Assembly: GCA_015061005.1 (NCBI GenBank)
Contig: SUXJ01000001.1
Span: 203,870-267,869 of the forward strand
Source: Bacteroidales bacterium
GTDB lineage: Bacteria > Bacteroidota > Bacteroidia > Bacteroidales > Muribaculaceae
Reading direction: 5' to 3'
Length of the DNA: 64,000 nucleotides
The notes beneath the pieces were generated by a model that saw nothing but the letters and a program-made list of their open reading frames with translations, did no database searches and was not told the DNA's origin. The translations under genes were made by a program, and so were the position numbers. Positions 18,778-29,172 of this stretch are shown piece after piece; the first letter of the stretch is position 1, and each line of letters begins with the position of its first letter.

Positions 18778-18804
18778 TGCCTTTTTCTACACCCTCCGCC
18801 ACCA

Positions 18805-18843
18805 CATGAGAAACATAAGAAACATAAGTCACATAAGAAACAT
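18805..18843 (+). repeat. Second block of ACATAAG-type repeats
   Basis: acatgagaaacataagaaacataagtcacataagaaacataa. Confidence 0.75.
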
Positions 18844-18965
18844 AATTGTTTTTCAGCAAATTACCCCCCCGAAATTTATCCAACAAATCAACTTCTGAAA
18901 AGCCTTGGAACTGAAGCGAGAAAACGCTACTTTTGCACCCGTAAACAACCTCTAATTTCCAAACC

Positions 18966-21752
18966 ATGAAAAAATTCATCAAAACCCTTTGTACCCTAAT
19001 GCTTTTCTGCGTCTTTCAAACATCGGCAGAAAACATTCCGGCAACCACAGGCAATGGCATCATTCAAATGAGCGAACTCGACCTCAGTAAAATCACATTT
19101 TTCAATGATGACGGTCGAACTGCTGTACGCGCCAACAAAGACACCTACGGAGGCACACTATCCCTAAAAGGAAACACTTACGAATCAGGAGTTGGAACCC
19201 ACGCCGACTCTAAAGCCGTAATCAAACTCAATGGAGCAACTAAATTTCACGCCATTGCCGGCGTTGGCGACAGCGCTGACCTCATTGACGGCGAAGGTGA
19301 AGTTGACCACGTAATAACTCTCTACTCCGGCTCACTCAGCGGAGCAACTCAAGTCAGCAGCACCTTCCTCACTCGCAAGGATGACACCGTTGACGTTATC
19401 GACCTCGACGTTGCCGGCTACGACTATCTGGTTCTTCACTTCCAATATGGCGCAAACACTTGGAGTGACCATTGCGTTTGGGCTGATGCTCGCTTTGAAT
19501 ACTCCGGCGAAGCTCCGGTAACATGCACCGAATCCGACATGTATGCTGCTGGCACAATTGAATTGCCCGCCTCCGGTCCTAATGGCGAAGAAATCATTCC
19601 CCTAAGCTCTCTCAATGGCTTCGAATACATTGAAAACGGTTGGGGCACATTGCAAAAAGACAAGAGCATCGACGGAAACACCCTAACAGTAAAAGGGACT
19701 CGATACACAAGCGGCATAGGAGCTCACGCTTCAGGCAAAATGGTAGTTCAACTCAATGGCACCGCTCTCCGCTTCCATGCCGTCTTGGGCATTGACGACG
19801 AAACCGGCGGAGAAGGCAACTGCAACTACTCCGTTAAACTTCGCAAACTCAATGGAGAAGAATCCGTAGTAAAATCCGGAACCATCAGTGGAAATGCCTC
19901 GGAAGAGCCTGTTACCATCGAAATCGACAACCTACCCGACTATCGATATCTGATTATTGAGTTTCCGGAAGGCGCCGACGGCGATAGCTATGACCATGTC
20001 GACATTGCCAACGCCTACTTTGAGTGGGAATATCACAATTCCTCTCTCCCGGAATTCGTAAGCACAAAAGTTCTTGAAACCGGACTTGACTGCGCAACCG
20101 TTCTATTCTCTCAACCCGGTGTACGCTTCATGCACAGACTGCGCAGCTCCAACCCCGACCTTGAAATCTCCGTTCGAGATCTCCCATCGGGTTTGAAATT
20201 TAATCAGCAACGCTGTCTCGTTGAAGGAATCATCCAAGAAGAAGGCGTCTATTCTTACTCCGCTATAACCACTGACCCCGACGGCAACGAAGTCATCACA
20301 CCGATTTCTCTCACTGTCAGTTCCGACCTTGACCAACCGACTCCGTGGATGGGTTGGCTCAGTTGGAACGTAGTCCAAGGCGATATTTCTCAAGCTGTCG
20401 TTGAAACCGTTGCCGATGCTTTCATTTCTCAAGGGCTGTTAGATGCCGGATATAACGTTTTAGCAATCGATGACCTTTGGCACGCCGATCAGCGACACTC
20501 CGACGGACGTCCTGCCGAGGACCTCAACAAATTCCCTCAAGGAATGAAAGCTGCCGCCGATTATGTCCACTCTAAAGGTTTGAAATTTGGCATATACTCC
20601 GATGCCGGTACTCACACGTGCGCCGGACGCTTCGGTTCGCTCGGATATGAAGAAATCGATGCTCGCCAATATGCCGAATGGGGAGTGGACCTTGTTAAAT
20701 ACGACTATTGCTTCAATGCCGGTGAAGATGTGGAAACCGCTATCAGAACATACAAAGCAATGGGCGATGCGATCAAAGCATCAGGACGCAAAATGATTTT
20801 CTACGTCTGCGAGTGGGGCGTGCGTGAACCTTGGAAATGGGGCACCGAAGTGGGCGGAAGCTGCTGGCGCACCACCTACGATGTACGCGACTGCTGGCTC
20901 GGCATTCAACCCGGAGTTGGATTTGTGCAGTCCATGCAAGGCATGAAAGACATTTGGGCATATAGCGGCGTCAACCGTTTCAACGATGCCGATATGCTTT
21001 GCACCGGCATTAATGGACAAGGCAAAAGCTCAAGCGACCTGTGTGCAACAGGCCCCGGTATGACTAAAGATGAATATCGCACTCAGTTCGCCATGTGGTG
21101 TATGTGGAGTTCTCCGCTGGCCCTGACTTTCGACCTGCGTAATCCGATCTCCGACGTCGACAAAGCCATCATGACCAATGCCGAGCTAATCGCGATTAAC
21201 CAAGACAGAATGGGACAACAAGCCGAATTCATCGGCGAGTTCCCCGGGAACATGTACTTGTTTGCAAAGGATCTGGAAAATGGCGATGTAGCGGTTTCTG
21301 TCACCAACATGAGTGATGCCGCTGGAAGTTTCACAATCGACTTTGCCGACATTCCCGCACTCGACCGCGAAGCCACCTACTATGTTCGCGACTTGCAAGC
21401 TCATGAAGACTTGCCTAATGCTTCCGGAGAAATCGTAATCGACCGCATCAAGAAACACGAAACAATAGTATATCGTTTGAGCCTCAACGGACAAGACGGC
21501 ATTGCCTCCGTTATAACTGATGCAGTAAGCCGCATGACTGCCAACGTAAGCGACTCCGAAATAACAATCTGTATTCCCGGAAGTGGCGACTCCAACAAAC
21601 GCATTCTCCTCAGCGACCTCAAAGGTCACATTGTCGCTAACGCATCGGGCACCAACGAATGTTTCTCCCTGCCCAAACCTGAAGTCCCCGGCATCTACAT
21701 CATAAACTGCTCCGCCGCCGGCTACTCCCACTCCCTAAAAATTACCATCTAA
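18966..21752 (+). CDS. GH27 alpha-galactosidase with two NPCBM-type domains and putative Ig domain
   Basis: 928 aa; signal peptide; GWLSWNVVQGDIS, AIDDLWHADQRHSDGR, LKFGIYSDAGTHTCAG, VDLVKYDYC; two SGVGTHADSKAV/SGIGAHASGKMV modules. Confidence 0.93.
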   Translation: MKKFIKTLCTLMLFCVFQTSAENIPATTGNGIIQMSELDLSKITFFNDDGRTAVRANKDTYGGTLSLKGNTYESGVGTHADSKAVIKLNGATKFHAIAGVGDSADLIDGEGEVDHVITLYSGSLSGATQVSSTFLTRKDDTVDVIDLDVAGYDYLVLHFQYGANTWSDHCVWADARFEYSGEAPVTCTESDMYAAGTIELPASGPNGEEIIPLSSLNGFEYIENGWGTLQKDKSIDGNTLTVKGTRYTSGIGAHASGKMVVQLNGTALRFHAVLGIDDETGGEGNCNYSVKLRKLNGEESVVKSGTISGNASEEPVTIEIDNLPDYRYLIIEFPEGADGDSYDHVDIANAYFEWEYHNSSLPEFVSTKVLETGLDCATVLFSQPGVRFMHRLRSSNPDLEISVRDLPSGLKFNQQRCLVEGIIQEEGVYSYSAITTDPDGNEVITPISLTVSSDLDQPTPWMGWLSWNVVQGDISQAVVETVADAFISQGLLDAGYNVLAIDDLWHADQRHSDGRPAEDLNKFPQGMKAAADYVHSKGLKFGIYSDAGTHTCAGRFGSLGYEEIDARQYAEWGVDLVKYDYCFNAGEDVETAIRTYKAMGDAIKASGRKMIFYVCEWGVREPWKWGTEVGGSCWRTTYDVRDCWLGIQPGVGFVQSMQGMKDIWAYSGVNRFNDADMLCTGINGQGKSSSDLCATGPGMTKDEYRTQFAMWCMWSSPLALTFDLRNPISDVDKAIMTNAELIAINQDRMGQQAEFIGEFPGNMYLFAKDLENGDVAVSVTNMSDAAGSFTIDFADIPALDREATYYVRDLQAHEDLPNASGEIVIDRIKKHETIVYRLSLNGQDGIASVITDAVSRMTANVSDSEITICIPGSGDSNKRILLSDLKGHIVANASGTNECFSLPKPEVPGIYIINCSAAGYSHSLKITI

Positions 21753-21764
21753 ACCAAATTTCCT

Positions 21765-21800
21765 AAATCGGCTGTTTAGGTCATGCTAAACAGCCGATTT
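21765..21800 (+). terminator. Transcription terminator-like hairpin
   Basis: AAATCGGCTGTTTAG-GTCATG-CTAAACAGCCGATTT. Confidence 0.7.
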
Positions 21801-21890
21801 CATGTAAAATCTACTCTATTGAGGGTATTTATTCGCACAAGCATATTGCGTAACTTTGCACGCTGAAAGAGTATATTCCCCCACATAATT

Positions 21891-24287
21891 ATGCGACTGA
21901 GTGAACTTAAAGAAGGACAAGAAGGCTACGTGGTCAAAATATTAGGCCATGGAGCTTTCCGTAAACGCCTGACTGAAATGGGATTCGTTAGGGGAAAACT
22001 CGTCAAGAATGTTCTCTCCGCTCCGCTTAAAGACCCCGTAAAATACTCCCTTTTAGGCTACGAAGTGTCCTTGCGCAGAAGCGAAGCGCAAATGGTAGAA
22101 ATCATCGAAGCGGAAAAAGCCGAAAATCCAATCCTCTCTCCGATTGAAGAGCGACTGCAAGCCAATGACATCTCAGATATCCCGCCTGCATTGCGCCACG
22201 AAGAGCACATCATTAACATTGCGCTCATCGGAAACCCGAACTGCGGAAAAACGTCAATGTTCAATCAACTCTCCGGTGCCACTGAACACGTCGGAAACTA
22301 CTCCGGAGTAACAGTTGAAGCCAAACAAGGACGCTTCAAGCATAAAGGCTACACTTTTAATATCGTTGACCTCCCGGGAACATACTCCCTTGCGGCATAC
22401 TCACCTGAAGAACTCTACGTGCGCCGCTACCTTGAACAAGAAACACCCGACGTAATAGTAAACGTCGTGGTCGCGAGCAATCTGGAACGAAACTTGTATC
22501 TGACCACCGAGCTTATCGACATGGACCGTTCAATGGTAATTGCGCTGAACATGTACGATGAGTTGGAAAACTCCGGTAGCAAACTTGACCACGAACTCTT
22601 GGGAAAAATGATTGGCGTTCCGATTGTACCGACAATCAGCAAATCCGGTCTCGGCATGGACGAACTTTTGGAGCGTATTATTGCCGTATATGAAGGAAAA
22701 GACGAAAGCGTGCGCCACATCCACGTAACCCTCGGCGACGATATATCGGAAGCGATCAGTCCAATCAAAGAGTTAATAAAAAAAGAAGCCTCGATAGCCC
22801 CCAAATTCTCAGCTCGCTATCTCGCCATAAAATTCCTTGAAAAAGACCGGGAAGTGGAAGCAATGGTTCGCAAAGCTGCTTCCTACTCTGAAATGTGTCG
22901 GCTTCGTGAAAGCGGACGAAAGAAAGTCGAAGAAAGTCGCGATGAAGACGTCACAGCCGCTATTGCTGCGGAAAAATACGGATTCATTGACGGAGCTTTG
23001 GCAGAAACAATGAGCGGAGAACGCGAAACCTCAACACGTGCCACAGCCATCATAGACGCATTTGTCACGAATCGACTCTTCGGCATTCCACTCTTCCTCG
23101 GCGTAATGTTTTTGGTTTTCTGGCTCACCTTTTCTATCGGAGCCTATCCCATGGAATGGATTGAGCGCGGCGTTGATACTCTGAATGCCTTCATTGACGG
23201 GAATTTCCCCGCCGGGCCGCTCAAAGATATGATTTCCGATGGAATAATCGGAGGCGTCGGTAGTGTCATCGTATTCTTGCCGAATATATTAATCCTATAC
23301 GCATGCATATCCTTCATGGAAGACTCCGGCTATATGGCTCGTGCGGCATTCATCATGGATAGAGCTATGCACAGAATGGGCATTCACGGCAAGAGTTTCA
23401 TTCCGCTACTCATGGGGTTCGGCTGCAATGTGCCGGCAGTGATGGCCACTCGCACCATTGAAAGCCGCTCAAGCCGACTCATAACCATACTTATAAACCC
23501 GTTCATGAGCTGCTCGGCTCGCATTCCGGTTTTCCTGCTCTTGATTGGCACATTCTTTTCTGCTCACGCAGCATTAGTATTCTTTGCCATGTATGGACTC
23601 GGAGTGGGAATAGCCATGCTCACTGCCCGACTTCTACGCCGCTTCATATGGAAAAAAGATGAAACACCATTCGTAATGGAGCTCCCGCCATATCGTGTCC
23701 CAACCCTAAAAGCCACATTGCGCCACACTTGGGGAAAAGGCAAAGAATACATCAAGAAAATGGGGGGCATAATCCTTGTAGCTTGCATCGTCGTATGGGC
23801 TTTGGACTATTTTCCGCGCCACGACGAGCCATCCGAGCCCCAAACCTCACTAACAGCAAACGATACTCAAATTAACCCGGCGCATGACTCCTATTTGGAA
23901 ATGATTGGCAAAGTGGTAAACCCGGTCATGGAACCGCTCGGAATGAATTGGCGAGCCACTGTGGCTGCAATAGCAGGCATCCCGGCTAAAGAAATTGTCG
24001 TAAGCACCATGGGCGTTCTTTACACCGGCGACAATGACGCCGACAACAATCGTCTGTCAACAAAACTCACTGCGCCGTCAGCTATAACAGGAGAACCGGA
24101 CTTCACCCCAGCATCGGCATTAGCCTTCATGGTATTCATTCTGCTATATTGCCCCTGCATAGCCACGGTTATTGCCATCGTGAAAGAAGCCGGCTCATGG
24201 AAATACGGTGCATTTGCGGTTGGCTACAACACCCTGATTGCGTGGATTGTGGCGTTTGCCGTTTATCACATCGCGTTGCTATTCTGA
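21891..24287 (+). CDS. feoB: Ferrous iron transporter, FeoA-FeoB fusion
   Basis: N-terminal FeoA-like region; GNPNCGKTSMFNQLSG, VVDLPGTYSL-like, gate TM motifs. Confidence 0.97.
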   Translation: MRLSELKEGQEGYVVKILGHGAFRKRLTEMGFVRGKLVKNVLSAPLKDPVKYSLLGYEVSLRRSEAQMVEIIEAEKAENPILSPIEERLQANDISDIPPALRHEEHIINIALIGNPNCGKTSMFNQLSGATEHVGNYSGVTVEAKQGRFKHKGYTFNIVDLPGTYSLAAYSPEELYVRRYLEQETPDVIVNVVVASNLERNLYLTTELIDMDRSMVIALNMYDELENSGSKLDHELLGKMIGVPIVPTISKSGLGMDELLERIIAVYEGKDESVRHIHVTLGDDISEAISPIKELIKKEASIAPKFSARYLAIKFLEKDREVEAMVRKAASYSEMCRLRESGRKKVEESRDEDVTAAIAAEKYGFIDGALAETMSGERETSTRATAIIDAFVTNRLFGIPLFLGVMFLVFWLTFSIGAYPMEWIERGVDTLNAFIDGNFPAGPLKDMISDGIIGGVGSVIVFLPNILILYACISFMEDSGYMARAAFIMDRAMHRMGIHGKSFIPLLMGFGCNVPAVMATRTIESRSSRLITILINPFMSCSARIPVFLLLIGTFFSAHAALVFFAMYGLGVGIAMLTARLLRRFIWKKDETPFVMELPPYRVPTLKATLRHTWGKGKEYIKKMGGIILVACIVVWALDYFPRHDEPSEPQTSLTANDTQINPAHDSYLEMIGKVVNPVMEPLGMNWRATVAAIAGIPAKEIVVSTMGVLYTGDNDADNNRLSTKLTAPSAITGEPDFTPASALAFMVFILLYCPCIATVIAIVKEAGSWKYGAFAVGYNTLIAWIVAFAVYHIALLF

Positions 24288-25471
24288 ACAGTCAGAGGCA
24301 ACTGCACACGAAATGTAGTCCCCACGCCCGGCTCTGAGTCTTTGACAAAAATCAAACCGTGATGATAATCATTAATTATACGTTTTGCCAACGTCAATCC
24401 TAATCCCCACCCACGTTTTTTTGTAGTATAACCCGGATTAAACACCGTTTTGAACGCTTTACGAGGAATGCCCTTACCGCTATCTGTCACCTCAATAACT
24501 GCATAACCGGTCTCGGCAAAAGTTGAAACAGTCAACTTGCCTCTACCCTCCATTGCGTCAACGGCATTTTTGATTAGATTCTCAATCACCCATTCTATAA
24601 GCGAATCGCTCAACTTTACGCGCAACGGCTCTGACGCAAGTTCTATTTTGAGATCAACGCCTCCCGAAATTCGCGAACGCATATATTCAGCAGCACGACC
24701 AATAACCGCACTGATATCTGCGGCCACCATCGACGGAGGCGAACCGATTTTGCTAAATCGCGAAGCAATCACCTTCAAGCGATTAACATCCTTATCCATT
24801 TCGCCCACAACCTCCTCATCTACTCCATAACTTGGCAAAAGTTCCACCCATGCCATCAATGATGAGATTGGAGTTCCCAACTGATGCGCGGTCTCTTTGC
24901 TTAAACCCACCCAAACCTTGTTTTGTTCCGCTTTCTTTGTGGCCGTCACGGCAAAATACACAACCGCAACAAACACGATCATCACAATCAATTGCAAATA
25001 CGGATAATAACTCAACTTGCGCAACAATACCGAATCCTCATAATACAAATGCTGCGTCTCTTCCGGAGATATAACAATGTGAATTACGTTGGAGGTCTTT
25101 TTCAATCTTGTCAAATGCTCACGCAAAAATTCCTCATTGGCGGCAGAGAGTACCCATGGTGACATTTCATCCTCGGCCTCCGGCAATTCAAAATTGTTGT
25201 GATCTAATATATTATCATCATTATCTACAAGGATAACCGGAATCGTATGATTGCCTTCTATGATGGAAAGAAGAAAATCAAGGTTATCCGAAGGATTCGC
25301 CGAGGCAATCTCACGGGTGGCATCCGCCCAGATTTGCATTCGATCGCGCTCCTGCTTTGACAAGTCATCTACAAGGCGATCGCTTATGAGCAAAAAAACA
25401 GCCGCCACGGCTACCGTCGCTATCATAAACAGCACGGCTCCGCGGCGGCGAATATCGTAAATATTAGGCAT
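24266..25471 (-). CDS. Sensor histidine kinase
   Basis: Two TMs; KETAHQLGTPISSL H-box, ENLIKNAVDAMEG N-box, DSGKGIP, GWGLGLTLAKRI. Confidence 0.95.
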   Translation of the reverse strand: MPNIYDIRRRGAVLFMIATVAVAAVFLLISDRLVDDLSKQERDRMQIWADATREIASANPSDNLDFLLSIIEGNHTIPVILVDNDDNILDHNNFELPEAEDEMSPWVLSAANEEFLREHLTRLKKTSNVIHIVISPEETQHLYYEDSVLLRKLSYYPYLQLIVMIVFVAVVYFAVTATKKAEQNKVWVGLSKETAHQLGTPISSLMAWVELLPSYGVDEEVVGEMDKDVNRLKVIASRFSKIGSPPSMVAADISAVIGRAAEYMRSRISGGVDLKIELASEPLRVKLSDSLIEWVIENLIKNAVDAMEGRGKLTVSTFAETGYAVIEVTDSGKGIPRKAFKTVFNPGYTTKKRGWGLGLTLAKRIINDYHHGLIFVKDSEPGVGTTFRVQLPLTVQNSNAM

Positions 25472-25860
25472 CAGGCGTTAGCTATAGCTGCTGCAATGCG
25501 TTCCATTTCTTCAGCTGAAATTTGCTGCTTGGGAGCCCTAAAGTCCATATCCGCTTCCGTTTGCAACGGAACCAAATGAATATGAGCATGCGGCACTTCC
25601 ATACCCAACACGGCCACCCCCACTCGCTGGCAAGGGATTGCCTTCTTTAATTTCAGTGCAACCTTACGAGCAAACTCCATCAAAGACACATATTCTTCTT
25701 CTGTCAGGTCAAACAAATAATCCACCTCTCGACGAGGAATTACCAACGTATGACCGGCAGCCATAGGGTTGATATCAAGAAAAGCAAAATGCTTGTCGTC
25801 CTCAGCCACTTTGTATGAAGGAATTTCTCCTGCTGCAATGCGCGAAAAGATTGATGCCAT
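25471..25860 (-). CDS. HIT family protein
   Basis: 129 aa; FLDINPMAAGHTLVIP, HAHIHLVPL. Confidence 0.95.
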   Translation of the reverse strand: MASIFSRIAAGEIPSYKVAEDDKHFAFLDINPMAAGHTLVIPRREVDYLFDLTEEEYVSLMEFARKVALKLKKAIPCQRVGVAVLGMEVPHAHIHLVPLQTEADMDFRAPKQQISAEEMERIAAAIANA

Positions 25861-25863
25861 AGA

Positions 25864-26334
25864 TTAAAGAGCAATTTCAACAATTTCAAACTTCATCATG
25901 CCGGCCGGCACTCGAATATCCACAACATCGCCAAGCTTATGGCCCAACAAGCCTTGTGCAATAGGAGTTGAGGTGCCTATTTTCTTTTCCTTGAGATTGG
26001 CTTCGCTATCTGCAACGATAGTATATTCTGCAACCGCATTATTAGCAAGATTTTTAATCTTCACGCGATTCATGATTTGCACCTCATCTGTATTGAGTTT
26101 GCTTTCATCGATAATGCGAGCATTCGCAACGAGGTCCTTCAACTGTGCGATTTTCATCTCGAGCATGCCCTGCGCTTCCTTCGCTGCGTCATACTCTGCA
26201 TTCTCCGACAGGTCGCCCTTGTCGCGAGCCTCTGCGATAGCGGCGGATATACGAGGACGTTCAACCGACTCCATATAGGCGATTTCTTCCATCTTCTTCT
26301 TATATCCGTCCTTTGTCATGTAAGTGATTGCCAT
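25864..26334 (-). CDS. greA: Transcription elongation factor GreA
   Basis: 156 aa; ERPRISAAIAEARDKGDLSENAEYDAAKEAQG. Confidence 0.97.
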   Translation of the reverse strand: MAITYMTKDGYKKKMEEIAYMESVERPRISAAIAEARDKGDLSENAEYDAAKEAQGMLEMKIAQLKDLVANARIIDESKLNTDEVQIMNRVKIKNLANNAVAEYTIVADSEANLKEKKIGTSTPIAQGLLGHKLGDVVDIRVPAGMMKFEIVEIAL

Positions 26335-26710
26335 GATAATAAAGGTTATATTTTTACATTGTTAAATTTATGAATATACAAAAAATAAACGAATCTCGCG
26401 GCGTTTAACCATCGAGACTCCATTCGACACACTCCCTTGAGTGCCTTTCATCACCGCAAAGTTACAAACAATTTTCCAAACATCAAAATCCAATCCAAAG
26501 TCAGGAATAAAACATGCATGTTGAGGCTTCGTAGGGCATTAACATAATCCACGCCAATAGCGAACCCCCGAGCATATTTGTGGCCGAGCTTCAAAAAATC
26601 GCATAGCCACGCATATTGCACCGGACTACCGAGAATCGCGACTATGTAGCGTTTATGATGTTATTCGGTTGACATTGTTGCATTGTTGCATTTTTGCTGA
26701 TACTAACACC

Positions 26711-27712
26711 TTATGTAATCGAAATATATTTCCGTATTTTCGCGAGTCGTTTGAATTCTAACCGAATAAGCTTTATTAGAAGTGTTATCCAAATTGGCAG
26801 AACTAATAACAATATAGAAATTCGTAGGTTCTGTATTTTCTGAGCCTCCGGGAATTCGGCATAAAATCTTAATCCGTTTTCTCTAATTTGTAGAATCTTA
26901 GTTTTATCAGAATAGATAAATTTATTAAACGAAATAATATCAGGGCTGATATTAACTGAGATTAACTCAATTGGTCCCACAGTGTTTATAATGATAGTGT
27001 CGCAATCTAATCGAGAATCAAGGTTAAGACAAATTTTGCAATCAAGTTTTGAAATGTCACCCTTGGAATTAAGTCTCGGTTTAAAATGATCAAAGTTGTT
27101 GTATGATTGGGAGCATAGAGCGATTATATGATTATTACAGGAATGTGAGGCCGGAAGTCTTTCTAAATAGAACCAAGTTTCTGAGCTTGTGCCGCTGGGC
27201 AAGTTACGCTTAATATCTAAGGACTTAAATTTACGAATAGCTACCAGGTGGTCTTTTGTCCATATTTCTTGGTCGTGAGGTATAGTGAAATCATACAAGT
27301 TAGATAGAATATCAATGCGCGTTAAATAAACCGTTGAAATTCTATTGCATAATATAGAATCGTAATGGAATAATGATTCGTAAAATTCTCTAATTCTATT
27401 ATTTCGAAAACAATCGTTTGTCTTCTGAAACAGACATGGAGAATTTTTCCTACAAGCGTGTTTTATGGTGAGTTTCGCACCAAGTTGCTCCTTGTAATAA
27501 AATGGTTCATCACTATAATCCATGCCTAAATAAACAGTGCAAGATTCTGAACCAATAGATCCGGCAATGTTGGCATTATAATGGACTTCTTTATGTGGGA
27601 TTCGATACCAAATTGATAAATAGTATAAATCAACCATAATAGCACCCATCACAGCGCAGATTAAAGTCCAGCGTATGGATATGGTTCTTATAGTATTTAG
27701 TAAATTCATCAT
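26711..27712 (-). CDS. Hypothetical protein with N- and C-terminal TM segments (locus A)
   Basis: 333 aa; 9 bp downstream of transglutaminase-like gene; Cys-rich central region. Confidence 0.75.
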   Translation of the reverse strand: MMNLLNTIRTISIRWTLICAVMGAIMVDLYYLSIWYRIPHKEVHYNANIAGSIGSESCTVYLGMDYSDEPFYYKEQLGAKLTIKHACRKNSPCLFQKTNDCFRNNRIREFYESLFHYDSILCNRISTVYLTRIDILSNLYDFTIPHDQEIWTKDHLVAIRKFKSLDIKRNLPSGTSSETWFYLERLPASHSCNNHIIALCSQSYNNFDHFKPRLNSKGDISKLDCKICLNLDSRLDCDTIIINTVGPIELISVNISPDIISFNKFIYSDKTKILQIRENGLRFYAEFPEAQKIQNLRISILLLVLPIWITLLIKLIRLEFKRLAKIRKYISIT

Positions 27713-27720
27713 TTGAAGTC

Positions 27721-29172
27721 CTATTGAGATAGTAAAATAACTTTAGCAGTTTTATTTTCCATTTCAGGCATTGTGGCACCAATTGGAGCTCCAATATATG
27801 TTGGATCTGCGATGACGAACGGTTTATTATCGTAAAGGATATAATCACCTTCGACTCTATCTGTAAATCTTACTGCCGTGGCAAGATGTCCGGGGTAATA
27901 TACGAGTAGAACCTCTAATCCTAATAAATCGCGTACTAATCTCGAATATAAGATAGATCTGTCTTCGCAATCGCAATAGGGATAGAATAATGTTTCCTCA
28001 GCGAAGAATGCTCTGTCATGTCCCCAGATTTTGTCGTCAAATTCATATGTAAAGCCGGTTTGAACTAAGTTTAAGAGTTTATTCGCGGCGTCTAACTGTC
28101 CAAGACCTCGAATGCAATTATATAATTGTGGGTAAACACTGTCTTTTATGTTTTGAGAAAGGGGAGTATTTGCATACATGGCCCAACGCGTCATGAAATT
28201 ATTGTCAATATATGATTTGGGGTACGATTCAAAAAAATCAATGATATTTTCGTTAACATTAACCGTTATGCGCATATCCGGAAATCTTTTGGACAGAATT
28301 TCTCTTTTGGTGGACGCTTTAATACCAAATTCTTGCTCATGAGGAATCCAGAAAGATATGATTTGTTCATTCGGAAAATTATAATTAAACACGTCTAAAT
28401 GTGTGTCATGACAATTATATCCATAGAAATAGGTATTGTCAATGATAAATGTTGGAATATCGTAAAGATGATGAGGACTTGCGTATAGAAAATATAATGT
28501 ATCATCGGATTTTGCCAATCGGATTTTGTAGCCAATTTGGCAGAGTAAGAACGCAGTGAGCAGATTTGATTCGCTTTTCCCTTTAACAGCTGATTTGGCA
28601 AATTTATCAAGAAACTGAATAAATGCCCAATCACACAAATTATGAGAGATTCTGAATTCGATGCAATCTCGAATAGTATTGTCTAATGCCCCATTCGCCA
28701 GCATATTCCATTGTGAAGCAATGTTTTCATTTGAAATTGAGGATAAATCAAGGGGTTGATTTCCGTCAAACCTAATACAACATTCTAAACCATAGAAATC
28801 AAATCTGCAATGTGTGGTATGAGGATTGGGATTCTCCTTAATTGGTTGAATTGGTAGAGGTTGAGGCGCAATGCGGGGCAAAGGGTGAATATCTGCATTG
28901 ATAGCCCTTCCCTTTATTGCTTCGTCGCGATTATAGAAAATAGGGGGTGTGTCTTTATCTTTTGGTTGGCGAATGATTGGCAATGCCCTATATTGTTCCC
29001 ATGCTCTCTTCATCCATTCCGCATACTCATGATTTGCTTTCGCTCTAAACGAGTTGTAGTTTGTTATAGCTTTATTTCTGAATAATTCATAGGAATCACT
29101 AATGTCTTCTATTTGGGCAAAAACTGATGAAAAATGTATAAGAATCAGGCAAATAAAACTAAAATTTCTCAT
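27721..29172 (-). CDS. Exported transglutaminase-like protein (locus A)
   Basis: Signal peptide; Cys-His-Asp candidates DCEDRS / YYPGHLATAV / ADPTY; paralog of 57360-58856. Confidence 0.85.
   Translation of the reverse strand: MRNFSFICLILIHFSSVFAQIEDISDSYELFRNKAITNYNSFRAKANHEYAEWMKRAWEQYRALPIIRQPKDKDTPPIFYNRDEAIKGRAINADIHPLPRIAPQPLPIQPIKENPNPHTTHCRFDFYGLECCIRFDGNQPLDLSSISNENIASQWNMLANGALDNTIRDCIEFRISHNLCDWAFIQFLDKFAKSAVKGKSESNLLTAFLLCQIGYKIRLAKSDDTLYFLYASPHHLYDIPTFIIDNTYFYGYNCHDTHLDVFNYNFPNEQIISFWIPHEQEFGIKASTKREILSKRFPDMRITVNVNENIIDFFESYPKSYIDNNFMTRWAMYANTPLSQNIKDSVYPQLYNCIRGLGQLDAANKLLNLVQTGFTYEFDDKIWGHDRAFFAEETLFYPYCDCEDRSILYSRLVRDLLGLEVLLVYYPGHLATAVRFTDRVEGDYILYDNKPFVIADPTYIGAPIGATMPEMENKTAKVILLSQ

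Noticed and set aside
18599-18982. 127-aa minus-strand ORF ending FFERGHSCRKL
   Set aside because: Spans ACATAAG repeats and the inverted repeat and overlaps the GH27 start; likely non-coding.
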